Below are positions 35,789 through 44,287 of a DNA stretch of 64,000 nucleotides, one piece after another. The notes below the pieces were generated by a model, which was not told the origin of the DNA, ran no database searches, and saw nothing but the letters and a program-made list of their open reading frames with translations. Position numbers and translations under genes: made by a program. Source of the DNA: Burkholderiales bacterium (GTDB lineage Bacteria; Pseudomonadota; Gammaproteobacteria; Burkholderiales; Burkholderiaceae_C); NCBI GenBank assembly GCA_016223165.1, contig JACRPO010000005.1, positions 124,001 to 188,000 of the forward strand, read 5' to 3'. Numbering within the stretch: the stretch's first letter is position 1; the number at the start of each line of letters is the position of its first letter.

Positions 35789-36480
35789 CGGATCACCTGC
35801 AAGACGCGGAAGCGGATGCTGTCGCCCGGCTGCAGCAGCGCCGGCGGTTCGCGCGCGGCGTCGAAGAAGCTCATCGACGTGCGGCCGATCGTGTTCCAGC
35901 CGCTCGGCCCCGCCGACGCCGAGACGCCCGTCTGGTGGCCGCCGATGGAGACCGAGCCGCCGGGGATGCTGATCACCGGCACCTGGCGGCGCGGCGTGGC
36001 GATGCGCGGGTCCATGCCGCCGAGGTAGCAGTAACCGGGGTGGCTGCCGAGCGCGAACACCGGGTACAGCGGCGCGCAGTGCAGCTCGACGATCTCGTCG
36101 ACGCGAAGGCCCGTGTGCGCGACCACGTCGGCGAGGTGCGGGCCGCCTTCGCCGCCGTAGACCACGGGCAGCTCGACGACGCGGCCGGCCAGCGCCAGCG
36201 GCCGCGCTTCGGCCCAGGCGGCGCGCAGGCGCTTGGCGAGCGGCTGCCAGTCGCCCGGGGTGCGCGCGGCGCCGGCGAAGGTGACCATCAGGTTGTTCAT
36301 GCCCGGCACGGCCTCGCCGACCTCGGGCCAGGTGGCGGCTTCGCGGGCCAGCGCCCAGATGCGCTGCTGCGTCGCCAGGCTCGTCTCGCCCGGTGCCTCG
36401 AACAGCAGCGCCGTCGTGCCGAGCAGGCTGATGCGCGCCAGGGCTTCGGTATCCGCTTCGGGGGCTGCTGGCGTAGCCAT
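35785..36480 (-). CDS. pxpB: Carboxyltransferase-type subunit (5-oxoprolinase subunit B, KipI/AHS1)
   Basis: A 231-residue AHS1-domain protein. The family motifs are PVVYGGEGGPHLADVV near 110, FALGSHPGYCYLGGMD near 145, IPGGSVSIGGHQTGV near 172, and GPSGWNTIGRTSM near 190. It starts at the last base of accC and overlaps pxpC by 4 bp, indicating tight co-translation. With PxpC it should form the N-carboxyl transfer or lactam-phosphorylating core. Confidence 0.9.
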   Translation of the reverse strand: MATPAAPEADTEALARISLLGTTALLFEAPGETSLATQQRIWALAREAATWPEVGEAVPGMNNLMVTFAGAARTPGDWQPLAKRLRAAWAEARPLALAGRVVELPVVYGGEGGPHLADVVAHTGLRVDEIVELHCAPLYPVFALGSHPGYCYLGGMDPRIATPRRQVPVISIPGGSVSIGGHQTGVSASAGPSGWNTIGRTSMSFFDAAREPPALLQPGDSIRFRVLQVIR

Positions 36481-37829
36481 CAGGCGGCGGGCTGGCGCAG
36501 CCAGCGTTCGAGGTGGTGGATGTCGACGCCGCCGGCGGCGAACGCGGCATCCTGCAGCAACCGGCGGTGCAGCGGCAGGTTGGTCGCGATGCCCTCGACG
36601 CGCATCGTCTCGAGTGCGCCGCGCATGCGCGCGAGCGCCTCCTCGCGCGTGCGCCCGTGCGCGATCAGCTTGGCGATCATCGAGTCGTAGTGCGGTGGCA
36701 CGCGGTAGCCCGCCTCGGCATGGCTGTCCACGCGCACGCCGTCGCCTGCGGGCACCTGCCAGACGGTGATGACACCGGGTGACGGCGCGAACGTGCGCGG
36801 GTCCTCGGCGTTGATGCGGCACTCGAAGGCGTGGCCGCCGCAGGACACGTCGGCCTGCGTGAACGCGAGGCGCTCGCCGCGAGCGACGCGGATCTGCTGC
36901 TGCACGATGTCGATGCCGCTCGTCATCTCGGTGACCGGGTGTTCGACCTGCAGGCGCGTGTTCATCTCGATGAAGTGGAGGGCGCCGTCCTCGTAGAGGA
37001 ACTCGAAGGTGCCCACCCCGCAGTAGCCGATGCGGCGGCAGGCTTCGGCGCAGCGCGCGCCGATCGCGGCGATGGCCTCGGGCGCGATGCCCGGCGCCGG
37101 CGCTTCCTCGATCACCTTCTGGTGCCGGCGCTGCAGCGAGCAGTCGCGGCTGCCGAGCCACAGGGCCTGGCCATGGGCGTCGGCGAGCACCTGGATCTCG
37201 ACGTGCCGCGGGTGCGCGAGGAACTTCTCGATGTAGACCTCCGGGTTGGCGAAGGCGCGCCGCGCCTCCTCGCGCGTGAGCGCCAGCGCGCCGGGCAATG
37301 CCTCGGCGCTTTCGACGACGCGCATGCCGCGCCCGCCGCCGCCGCCGGCGGCCTTGACGATGACCGGGAACCCGATCTCCCGCGCGATGGCCAGCACGGC
37401 GCCGGCGTCTTCGGGCAGGGCCTCGTCGGGCCCGGGCACGCAGGGCACGCCGGCGGCGCGCATCGCGCGCTTGGCCGAGACCTTGTCGCCCATCGTGCGG
37501 ATGCACGCCGAGCTCGGGCCGATGAAGGTGAGGCCGGCCTCCTCGACGCGCTGCACGAAGCCGGCGTTCTCGGAGAGGAAGCCGTAGCCGGGGTGGATGG
37601 CCTCGGCGCCACTCACCTCGGCGGCGAAGAGGATGGCGGCCTGGTCGAGGTAGCTGCGCCCCGCGGCCGCCGGGCCGATGCACAGCGACTGGTCAGCGAG
37701 GCGCACATAGCCGGCTTCGGCATCGGCCTCGGAGTGCACGACCACCGTGCGCAGCCCGAGCGCCTTGCAGGCACGCTGGATGCGCAGCGCGATCTCGCCG
37801 CGGTTGGCGATGAGGACCGACTCGAACAT
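36480..37829 (-). CDS. accC: Biotin carboxylase subunit
   Basis: A 449-residue biotin carboxylase. It opens with MFESVLIANRGEIALRIQRA, has the ATP-grasp glycine loop KAAGGGGGRGMRVV near 158, and the catalytic EMNTRLQVEHPVTEM near 287. The start at 37829 is chosen by this conserved N-terminus. Its place between accB and pxpB, rather than with acetyl-CoA carboxylase genes, suggests a dedicated carboxylase for the pxp complex. It would charge the biotin on AccB with bicarbonate and ATP. Confidence 0.92.
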   Translation of the reverse strand: MFESVLIANRGEIALRIQRACKALGLRTVVVHSEADAEAGYVRLADQSLCIGPAAAGRSYLDQAAILFAAEVSGAEAIHPGYGFLSENAGFVQRVEEAGLTFIGPSSACIRTMGDKVSAKRAMRAAGVPCVPGPDEALPEDAGAVLAIAREIGFPVIVKAAGGGGGRGMRVVESAEALPGALALTREEARRAFANPEVYIEKFLAHPRHVEIQVLADAHGQALWLGSRDCSLQRRHQKVIEEAPAPGIAPEAIAAIGARCAEACRRIGYCGVGTFEFLYEDGALHFIEMNTRLQVEHPVTEMTSGIDIVQQQIRVARGERLAFTQADVSCGGHAFECRINAEDPRTFAPSPGVITVWQVPAGDGVRVDSHAEAGYRVPPHYDSMIAKLIAHGRTREEALARMRGALETMRVEGIATNLPLHRRLLQDAAFAAGGVDIHHLERWLRQPAA

Positions 37830-37851
37830 GGCGGGTTCGGTGTCGAACGGT

Positions 37852-38286
37852 TCAGCGCAGCCGCAGCCGCAGCAGCGGCTGGCCGGCGTCGATGTCCTGG
37901 CCGGAGGTGACGAGGAAGGCATCGACGACGCCGTCGCGCTCGGCGCTCACCTCGTTGAAGACCTTCATCGCCTCGATGACGCACAGCGTCTGGCCGGCCT
38001 TCACGGCCTGGCCCGGCTGCACGAAGGCCGGCTCGCCCGGGGCGGGCGTCAGGAAGACCGTGCCGGCGAGGCTGGCGCGCTGTTCCAGTTGGCCGCTGTC
38101 GGCTTGCTCGCCGGCCTCTTGCGGGGCGGCCGGCCGGGTTGCACTGCCGGGTGCCTTGCCACGGACCACGCCGCGGGCAACACCGCGCACGAGCCGCAGC
38201 GTCCAGCCGTCCTTCGTGGCCTCCAGTTCGGAGAGGTCCGACGATGCCATCGCATCGATCAGGGCCTTGATCTGCAGCGCGTCCAT
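37852..38286 (-). CDS. accB: Biotin carboxyl carrier protein
   Basis: A 144-residue BCCP. A short N-terminal region (LIDAMASSDLSELEATKDGWTLRL) leads through a linker to the biotinyl domain (~72-142) with the intact motif CVIEAMKVFNEV, biotin on Lys108. The standard house-keeping motif is EAMKM; Val at the last position is seen in dedicated carriers. It is first in the operon, with the LysR-type promoter 38295-38357 directly upstream. Confidence 0.9.
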   Translation of the reverse strand: MDALQIKALIDAMASSDLSELEATKDGWTLRLVRGVARGVVRGKAPGSATRPAAPQEAGEQADSGQLEQRASLAGTVFLTPAPGEPAFVQPGQAVKAGQTLCVIEAMKVFNEVSAERDGVVDAFLVTSGQDIDAGQPLLRLRLR

Positions 38287-38294
38287 GGCGCAAA

Positions 38295-38357
38295 GGTAGC
38301 GGGCGCGATCGCCGCGCGCCAAGACTGATTGGCTGTGGCCCGATAAGGGCCCCTTAT
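38295..38357 (-). promoter_or_regulatory. LysR-type promoter of the accBC-pxp operon
   Basis: Minus strand: perfect dyad ATAAGGGGCCCTTAT (38343-38357), 17 bp, GTCTTGGC (38318-38325), 17 bp, GCTACC (38295-38300). It shares CCACAGCCAATC between dyad and -35 with the SDR promoter at 33352-33414. The accB ATG lies 8 bp past the -10-like hexamer, so the leader would be very short. Confidence 0.75.
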
Positions 38358-38402
38358 GACGGTGCCCTCGGACGGGCGCGATCTTCGTCGCAGAGCCTGC
38401 GC

Positions 38403-39341
38403 CTACGCTGCCGCTTCGCGCAGACGGTCGGGCGACAGCAGGCTGCCGGGCAGCTCGGCCACCAGCTCGAGCAGGATCGTCTTGATCGCCTGCGCCGGCT
38501 CCGACAACGGCAGGTGGTCGGACTGGCACAGCGCCAGCGGCGCCTCGATCACCGGCTCGACGATGCAGCAGCGCCAGGCGTTGCACGACGCGGTGACTTC
38601 GCGCGCCATCGACTCGGGCAGGATGGTGGCGCCCAGGCCCTCGGCGATCACTGCGGTCAACGTGCTCGCCGATTCGATCTCGCCGACGACGCGCGGCGCC
38701 AGGCCGATGCCCGCGAAGGCCTCGTCGACCATCTTGCGCACGACGTTGTAGGGCCGCGCCAGGTAGAGGTCGAGATCGGCCAGCATGCGCAGCGGCACCT
38801 GCTCGGGCGGCGCCGGCTGGCTGCCGGGCCCGACGACGAAGAGCTTCTCCTTCAGCAGCGGCAGGAAGGCAAGCCCGTGCACCGCGGTGCGCCCCCCGTA
38901 GAGCACGGCGAGGTCCATGCGGCCGTTCATGATCAGCTCCGAGAGCGTGGTGCCGTAGGTCTCGTTCAGGTACAGCAGCACGCCCGGGTGGCGCAGGCGC
39001 GTCGTGCGCAGCAGCGGCAGCGACAGGCCCGCCGCCGCGGTGCCGGGCGCCAGCCCGACCGAGACCGCGCCGGAAAGGCCTTGGCTGGCGGCCTCCATGT
39101 CGACGCGCGCCTGCTCGCACTGGCGCAGGATGAGCTGCGCGTGGCGGTAGAGCACCTTGCCGGCCTCGGTGGGCGTGACGCCGCGCTTGGTGCGCACGAG
39201 CAGCTGCTGCCGCACCTCGCCCTCGAGCGTCGCGAGCTGCTGGCTGAGGGCAGGTTGGGCGATATGCAGGATGTCGGCGGCCTGGGTGAGGCTGCCGACA
39301 TCGACGATCTTCACGAAGTACTTCAGTCGCCGGAGATTCAA
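38403..39341 (-). CDS. LysR-family regulator (Nac-like) of the lactam regulon
   Basis: A 312-residue LysR protein with a helix-turn-helix at ~1-60 (LKYFVKIVDVGSLTQAADILHIAQPALSQQL) and a two-lobed sensor after. I chose a TTG at 39341 (NLRRLKYFVKI, with GGGAG upstream). The ATG at 39410 would put the start codon inside the operator dyad 39409-39423, so it is less likely. It lies between the accBC-pxp operon and the divergent aminotransferase gene. Nac-type proteins bind ATA-N9-TAT, the element I find in front of all three operons. Confidence 0.88.
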   Translation of the reverse strand: MNLRRLKYFVKIVDVGSLTQAADILHIAQPALSQQLATLEGEVRQQLLVRTKRGVTPTEAGKVLYRHAQLILRQCEQARVDMEAASQGLSGAVSVGLAPGTAAAGLSLPLLRTTRLRHPGVLLYLNETYGTTLSELIMNGRMDLAVLYGGRTAVHGLAFLPLLKEKLFVVGPGSQPAPPEQVPLRMLADLDLYLARPYNVVRKMVDEAFAGIGLAPRVVGEIESASTLTAVIAEGLGATILPESMAREVTASCNAWRCCIVEPVIEAPLALCQSDHLPLSEPAQAIKTILLELVAELPGSLLSPDRLREAAA

Positions 39342-39408
39342 GCGAGGGACTCCCGCCAGGGGCCAAACGAGCGCGGACGAGGCGATGGCGGCCAGTCTAC
39401 GCGCCGTC

Positions 39409-39471
39409 ATAAGCGATGCCTATAGAGACAGACCGAACTCGTCTTGGCCTTTTGTCCTGGTGCGGCCTACC
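39409..39471 (+). promoter_or_regulatory. LysR-type promoter of the aminotransferase operon (and likely autoregulation)
   Basis: Dyad ATAAGCGATGCCTAT (39409-39423), 17 bp, GTCTTGGC (39441-39448), 17 bp, CCTACC (39466-39471). Spacing is identical to 33352-33414 and 38295-38357. The dyad is 68 bp from the regulator's start on the other strand, which allows it to repress its own gene. Confidence 0.75.
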
Positions 39472-39529
39472 GTGACGGCTGCTCGAGGCCTGCCGGCCTC
39501 TGCTTGGATCTCCCGCAGCGAGGAAAGCC

Positions 39530-40738
39530 GTGACCCCGTCCCGCATCGCCGAACGTGTCCGCCGCATCAAGCCGTCGCCCAGCACCACGGCCGCCGACCG
39601 CGCCAACGAACTGCGCCGCGAAGGCAAGTCGATCGTCAGCCTGGTCGTCGGCGAGCCCGACTTCGATACGCCCCGGCACATCCGCGCCGCCGCGGCCGAA
39701 GCGATGGACCAGGGCGCCACGCGCTACACGCTGATGGCCGGCACCGTGGACCTGCGAAAAGCCATCGTCGCCAAGCTCGAGCGCGAGAACGGCCTCGTCT
39801 ACGCGCTGAACGAGATCATGGTGACGAGCGGCGCCAAGAGCGCCATCTACAGCCTGTTCTCGATCACGCTGGAGCCGGGCGACGAGGTGATCATCCCGGC
39901 GCCCTACTGGGTGTCGTACCCCGACATGGTGCTCGCCAGCGACGGCAAGCCGGTGACCGTGGCCTGCCCCGAAGCGAACGGCTTCAAGCTGACGCCGGCG
40001 CAGCTCGAGGCGGCGATCACGCCGCGCACGCGCTGGCTGCTGCTCAACTCGCCGAGCAACCCGACCGGTGCCAGCTACACGGCGGTCGAGTACCGCGCGC
40101 TCGCCGATGTGCTGAAGCGCCATCCGCAGGTGCTCGTGATGACCGACGACATCTACGAGCACATCCGCTTCGACGGCCGGAAGACGCCGCACCTGTTGAA
40201 CGTGGCGCCCGAGTTGCGCGAGCGCACGGCCGCGGTGAACGGCGTGTCCAAGACCTACGCGATGACCGGCTGGCGCATCGGCTGGGTGGCCGCGCCGCGC
40301 GACCTGATCCAGGCGCTGGATACGCTGCTGTCGCAGTCCACCGGCAACTGCTGTTCGGTGAGCCAGGCCGCGGCGGCGGCGGCGCTGAACGGCGACCAGG
40401 GCTTCGTCGCCGAGAGCGTGGCGATCTACAAGCAGCGGCGCGACCGCATGGTGGCGCAGATCAACGCGATCCCCGGCCTGAGTTGCCGGATCCCGGACGG
40501 GGCCTTCTACCTCTACGTCAACTGCGCCGGCCTGATCGGCAAGACGACGCCGCAGGGCAGGGTGCTGGCCGAGGACGGCGATGTCGTGATGTACCTGCTC
40601 GAGAGTGTCGGCGTGGCCGTCGTCGCCGGCACGGCCTACGGCCTCTCGCCCTACTTCCGGGTTTCGATCGCCACCTCGATCGACGTGCTCGACGAAGGCT
40701 GCCGGCGCATCGGCGCGGCGGTGGCCGCGCTGCGCTGA
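39530..40738 (+). CDS. Class I PLP-dependent aminotransferase
   Basis: A 402-residue fold-type I aminotransferase of the aspartate-aminotransferase Ib group. It has GEPDFDTP at ~41, the NSPSNPTGA and DDIYEHIRFDG motifs, and the PLP lysine Lys241 in GVSKTYAMTGWRIGW. The start is GTG with GAGGAAAG upstream. It heads an operon with an RraA-family protein and an SDR, behind the shared LysR promoter. It probably takes the amino group off the product of lactam opening; the specific amino acid is not clear. Confidence 0.9.
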   Translation: MTPSRIAERVRRIKPSPSTTAADRANELRREGKSIVSLVVGEPDFDTPRHIRAAAAEAMDQGATRYTLMAGTVDLRKAIVAKLERENGLVYALNEIMVTSGAKSAIYSLFSITLEPGDEVIIPAPYWVSYPDMVLASDGKPVTVACPEANGFKLTPAQLEAAITPRTRWLLLNSPSNPTGASYTAVEYRALADVLKRHPQVLVMTDDIYEHIRFDGRKTPHLLNVAPELRERTAAVNGVSKTYAMTGWRIGWVAAPRDLIQALDTLLSQSTGNCCSVSQAAAAAALNGDQGFVAESVAIYKQRRDRMVAQINAIPGLSCRIPDGAFYLYVNCAGLIGKTTPQGRVLAEDGDVVMYLLESVGVAVVAGTAYGLSPYFRVSIATSIDVLDEGCRRIGAAVAALR

Positions 40739-40775
40739 TACCCATCATCCAAGGACGTCATCCAGGGAACCCGCC

Positions 40776-41453
40776 ATGAGCACCTACAAGGCCCTGCGCA
40801 AGAACCCCTCGGCACCACAGGTCCCGGCCGCCCTGCTGGCCGCGCTGCGCGAGCTGCCGCTGGCCGCGCTCAGCGACAACATGCATCGCAGCATCGGCAC
40901 CGTCGGCCTGCACCCGTATCACAAGCCGGGCGAGCGGACGATGGCCGGCACGGCGGTCACGGCGCGCTCGCGCGCCGGCGACAACCTCACCTACCTGCGC
41001 GCGCTCGAGTTCTGCCGCCCGGGCGATGTGCTGGTGGTCGATGCCGGCGGCGATCTGTGCAACGCCGTGGTCGGCGGCATCCTGACCTTCTACGCGTCGA
41101 CGATCGGCCTGGCCGGCGTGGTGATCGACGGCGCCATCCGCGACGTGGCCGAGATCCGCGCCAGCGAGTTCCCGGTCTACGCGCGCGGCGTCACGCACCG
41201 CGGCCCGTACAAGGACGGCCCGGGCGAGATCAACGTGCCGGTCACCGTCGGCGGCATGGTCGTCAACCCGGGCGACATCGTCGTCGGCGACCAGGACGGG
41301 CTGCTCGCCATCCCGCAGGACGGCGGTGTGCCCGAGCTGATCGAGAAGGCGCGTGCGGTGCTCGTCGCCGAGGCGAAGACGATCCAGGCGATGAAGGAGG
41401 GCCGCTGGGACCGCTCCTTCATCGACGCGCTCGAGGCCCGCTGCAACAATTGA
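40776..41453 (+). CDS. RraA/HMG-aldolase family protein
   Basis: A 225-residue RraA-like protein. The metal and substrate motif GVVIDGAIRDVAEI with the Arg-Asp pair, and GDLCNAVVGG ahead of it, match members that act as 4-hydroxy-4-methyl-2-oxoglutarate aldolases or oxaloacetate decarboxylases. The same fold also gives the RNase E inhibitor RraA. In this catabolic setting an aldolase or decarboxylase role is more likely. It lies 37 bp after the aminotransferase. Confidence 0.85.
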   Translation: MSTYKALRKNPSAPQVPAALLAALRELPLAALSDNMHRSIGTVGLHPYHKPGERTMAGTAVTARSRAGDNLTYLRALEFCRPGDVLVVDAGGDLCNAVVGGILTFYASTIGLAGVVIDGAIRDVAEIRASEFPVYARGVTHRGPYKDGPGEINVPVTVGGMVVNPGDIVVGDQDGLLAIPQDGGVPELIEKARAVLVAEAKTIQAMKEGRWDRSFIDALEARCNN

Positions 41454-41479
41454 GGTCTGTGAACGAATCGCCCGCACCC

Positions 41480-42253
41480 ATGACACCCGCCTCGAAACTC
41501 TTCGACCTCAGCGGCCGCACGGCGCTGGTCACCGGCTCGAGCGCCGGCATCGGCTTCGCGCTTGCCGGCGGCCTGGCCTCGGCCGGCGCGCGCATCGTGC
41601 TGAACGGCCGCAACACCGGCAACCTCGCCCGCGCCGCCGACGCTTTGCGCGCGCAGGGGGCGTTCGTGCTGACGATGCCGTTCGACGTCACCGACGGTGC
41701 CGCCGTGATCGAAGGCGTGGCCGCCATCGAGGCCGAGTGCGGCGCCATCGACATCCTCGTCAACAACGCCGGCATGCAGCTGCGCGCGCCGCTGGAGAAG
41801 TTCGCCGAGGCCGATTGGCATCGGCTCATGAAGACCAACGTGGACAGCGTCTTCCTCGTCGGCCAGGCCGTGGCGCGGCACATGATCGACCGCGGGCGCG
41901 GCAAGATCATCAACGTCTGCTCGGTGCAAAGCGAGCTCGGCCGCCCGAACATCGCGCCCTACACGGCCAGCAAGGGCGCGGTGAAGATGCTGACCAAGGG
42001 CATGGCCATCGACTGGGGGCCGCACGGCCTGCAGGTCAACGGCCTCGGGCCGGGCTACTTCAAGACCGAGCTCAACCAGGCGCTGGTGGACAACCCCGAG
42101 TTCACGCAGTGGCTCGTGAACCACACGCCCAGCCGCCGCTGGGGCGACGTGCAGGACCTCGTCGGCGCGGCCATCTTCCTGGCCAGCGACGCTTCGAACT
42201 TCGTCAACGGGCACATCCTGTACGTGGACGGCGGGGTGACGGCGACGCTCTGA
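41480..42253 (+). CDS. Short-chain dehydrogenase/reductase (gluconate 5-dehydrogenase-like)
   Basis: A 257-residue classical SDR. It has TGSSAGIGFA (19-28), NNAG near 93, and catalytic Ser/Tyr/Lys in NVCSVQSELGRPNIAPYTASKGA. The GlnAsn-rich C-terminal segment and overall pattern recall gluconate 5-dehydrogenase (Gno/IdnO). It starts 26 bp after the RraA gene and ends 3 bp before the convergent lipoprotein gene. It should handle a hydroxy/keto acid of the pathway. Confidence 0.88.
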   Translation: MTPASKLFDLSGRTALVTGSSAGIGFALAGGLASAGARIVLNGRNTGNLARAADALRAQGAFVLTMPFDVTDGAAVIEGVAAIEAECGAIDILVNNAGMQLRAPLEKFAEADWHRLMKTNVDSVFLVGQAVARHMIDRGRGKIINVCSVQSELGRPNIAPYTASKGAVKMLTKGMAIDWGPHGLQVNGLGPGYFKTELNQALVDNPEFTQWLVNHTPSRRWGDVQDLVGAAIFLASDASNFVNGHILYVDGGVTATL

Positions 42254-42256
42254 GCG

Positions 42257-43123
42257 TCAGAACTTGCCGTTCGCGTTCTTCCACTCCGCGCGCGGCGGGA
42301 TGGTCTCGATCGTGTCCCAGTGCTCGGCGATCTTGCCGTTGGCCACGCGGAAGAGGTCGTAGAACGCGCTCGGCTTGCCGGCGAACTCACCCTCGCTGGC
42401 GACGAGCACGAAGTTGCCTTCGCCCAGCACCTTGTGGACCTTGTGGTACTTCATCGTCACGCCCGCCTTGGCCATGGCTTGCAGCGCCGCGCCGAGGCCG
42501 GACAGACCGTCGGCGATCTGCGGGTTGTGCTGGTGGTAGTTGTCGCCGTCGTAGTAGCCCGCCAGCCGCTCCATGCGGCCGTGCACGAGGATGTCGTCGA
42601 CGAACGCCGCGACGAGTTTCTTGTTGGGCGTCGTCTTGTCCAGGTCCGTCGCTACGGTCGGCCCGTCGATCATCGAGCGCCCGCTCGGGTTGGGCTTGGC
42701 AGGCGTCTCCTGCAGGTTGTCCCAGTGTTCGACGATCTTGCCGCCTTCGAAGCGGAAGATGTCGAAGCCGATCTTCGGGCCGAAGAAGTTGTACTCGGTG
42801 TGCGCGAAGACGAAGTCGCCGTCCTGGAAGACGCGCACGGTGTTCACCTTCGCCGAGCCCTTCGGCAGGGCCTGCAGCACGGCGCCGAAGCCGGCCAGGC
42901 CGTCGCCGACGGCGAGGTTGTGCTGGATGTACTTGGTCGGGTTGACGACGGCCACAGGGGCCGATTCGCCCGTTTCGATGGACTTCAGCAGCGCGACGAC
43001 CTGCGCCTTGGGATCGGAGGACATGGGCGTTCCTTTCGAGGAGGAGGTGGATGCACAGCCGGCAACGATCGACAGAAGGGCCAACGCGACGACGCGCCTC
43101 GGGTGGGTGGAGAGGGAAGACAT
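42257..43123 (-). CDS. Lipoprotein with two NTF2/SnoaL-like domains
   Basis: A 288-residue protein. The lipoprotein signal ends in the lipobox SIVAGC (Cys23). Two related SnoaL-type halves follow, ~40-150 and ~165-285; they share HN...GDGLAGFGAVLQAL versus HN...ADGLSGLGAALQAM, and F..GKIVEHWD versus VANGKIAEHWD. An internal duplication is therefore clear. These folds act as polyketide-type isomerases, cyclases or dehydratases, or only bind ligands. It is divergent from an AraC-type regulator. Confidence 0.82.
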   Translation of the reverse strand: MSSLSTHPRRVVALALLSIVAGCASTSSSKGTPMSSDPKAQVVALLKSIETGESAPVAVVNPTKYIQHNLAVGDGLAGFGAVLQALPKGSAKVNTVRVFQDGDFVFAHTEYNFFGPKIGFDIFRFEGGKIVEHWDNLQETPAKPNPSGRSMIDGPTVATDLDKTTPNKKLVAAFVDDILVHGRMERLAGYYDGDNYHQHNPQIADGLSGLGAALQAMAKAGVTMKYHKVHKVLGEGNFVLVASEGEFAGKPSAFYDLFRVANGKIAEHWDTIETIPPRAEWKNANGKF

Positions 43124-43251
43124 CTTGATCCGGTCTTGGTGTGTTTGCAGCGCTCACTGTGCCCGGGCGGGGCTGTGGCGCCAAGGTCGGCGTGGGGCAA
43201 GTGATGGTAGAAATCGCGCACAGGCGCACTCGGCGCACCGAAAGGAACCTC

Positions 43252-44208
43252 GTGGCTCAGCCCCGCACAGCACTGCGCCGCACACGCTTCGCGAACAAGC
43301 GGCTCGACCCGATTGGCGTCGAGCTGATGACCCTGGCCGAACTGCGCGCCCGCGTGTCCGCGAGGCAGCTGTTCGAGACCGAGCGTGTCGAGTTCTTCAT
43401 GGTCCTCGTGGCCACGGGAGGGCGCGGAACCCATCTGGTCGACTTCGAGCGCCTCGGATTGCGCGCCGGCGACGTCGTCGTCGTGCGGCCCGGCCAGGTG
43501 CAGCAATGGCAGCCCGCGGAGGGCTTTGGCGCCGATGTGCTGCTGATCGATCCTGCGGTGCTGCAGCCCACGGCGATGACGGCCCGGCAGGCGACGATGG
43601 CGCTGCTGCGCCTGGAGGAGTGGCCGGTGCACTTCAAGATGGACGCCGGCGGGTTTGCCGCCTGGAGATCGCTGGCGGCGATGCTGCGCGGGGAGCTCGA
43701 TCAGCCGGTGCTGGACGAGCTGTCGGCGGCCATGGCGCACGAGCTGCTCGTGTGCCTGATGCTCAGCCTCAGCCGATCAGCAACGGGGCATGCTCCAGCC
43801 CCGACGGTGCAGACGGTGCTGGTGCGGCGCCTGCAGCGCGAGCTGGAAGGAGGGGTCCACACCCGTCCTTCCGTGGCACTGCTCGCCCGCAAGCTGCGCG
43901 TCTCGACGAGCACCCTGGCCCGTACCTGCAAGGACGTGCTTGGGCATTCGGCCAAGGAGGAAGTGGATCGACGCGTGGCCCTGGAAGCTCAGCGCCTGCT
44001 CGTGCACAGCACGTCGACCTCGGTCGCGATCGGTGAGCTTCTCGGCTTTAGCGAGCCGACGAACTTCGTCAAGTTCTTCCGGCGCCGCGTCGGCACGACG
44101 CCGGAGGCGTTCCGGCAGGCGCATCGCCTGCAAGGGCGATCGGAGCCTGGACCGAACCCGCGCCCCGAACACCTGCTCGCTGCGCGGCGGGATAGCCGCC
44201 GGTCATGA
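43252..44208 (+). CDS. AraC-family transcriptional regulator
   Basis: A 318-residue regulator. The N-terminal half is a cupin-like sensor (GDVVVVRPGQVQQWQ), and the C-terminal ~100 residues carry two helix-turn-helices (LARKLRVSTSTLARTCKD, then IGELLGFSEPTNFVKFFRRR). I chose GTG 43252 because AAAGGA lies 5 bp upstream; ATG 43204 adds 16 residues. It is divergent from the NTF2-like lipoprotein gene across 128 bp, which it probably controls. Confidence 0.85.
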   Translation: MAQPRTALRRTRFANKRLDPIGVELMTLAELRARVSARQLFETERVEFFMVLVATGGRGTHLVDFERLGLRAGDVVVVRPGQVQQWQPAEGFGADVLLIDPAVLQPTAMTARQATMALLRLEEWPVHFKMDAGGFAAWRSLAAMLRGELDQPVLDELSAAMAHELLVCLMLSLSRSATGHAPAPTVQTVLVRRLQRELEGGVHTRPSVALLARKLRVSTSTLARTCKDVLGHSAKEEVDRRVALEAQRLLVHSTSTSVAIGELLGFSEPTNFVKFFRRRVGTTPEAFRQAHRLQGRSEPGPNPRPEHLLAARRDSRRS

Positions 44209-44287
44209 CAGGCAGTGGCCGACGGGGGGCGACACTCGCCTCGCTGAGGAAAAAGCAGACGGCCAAGCGGCGGCCAGGCAGCTTGAC

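Noticed and set aside
39342..39410. N-terminal extension of the LysR regulator from the ATG at 39410
   Set aside because: It would place the start codon inside the operator dyad and adds residues foreign to the family; the TTG at 39341 fits better.
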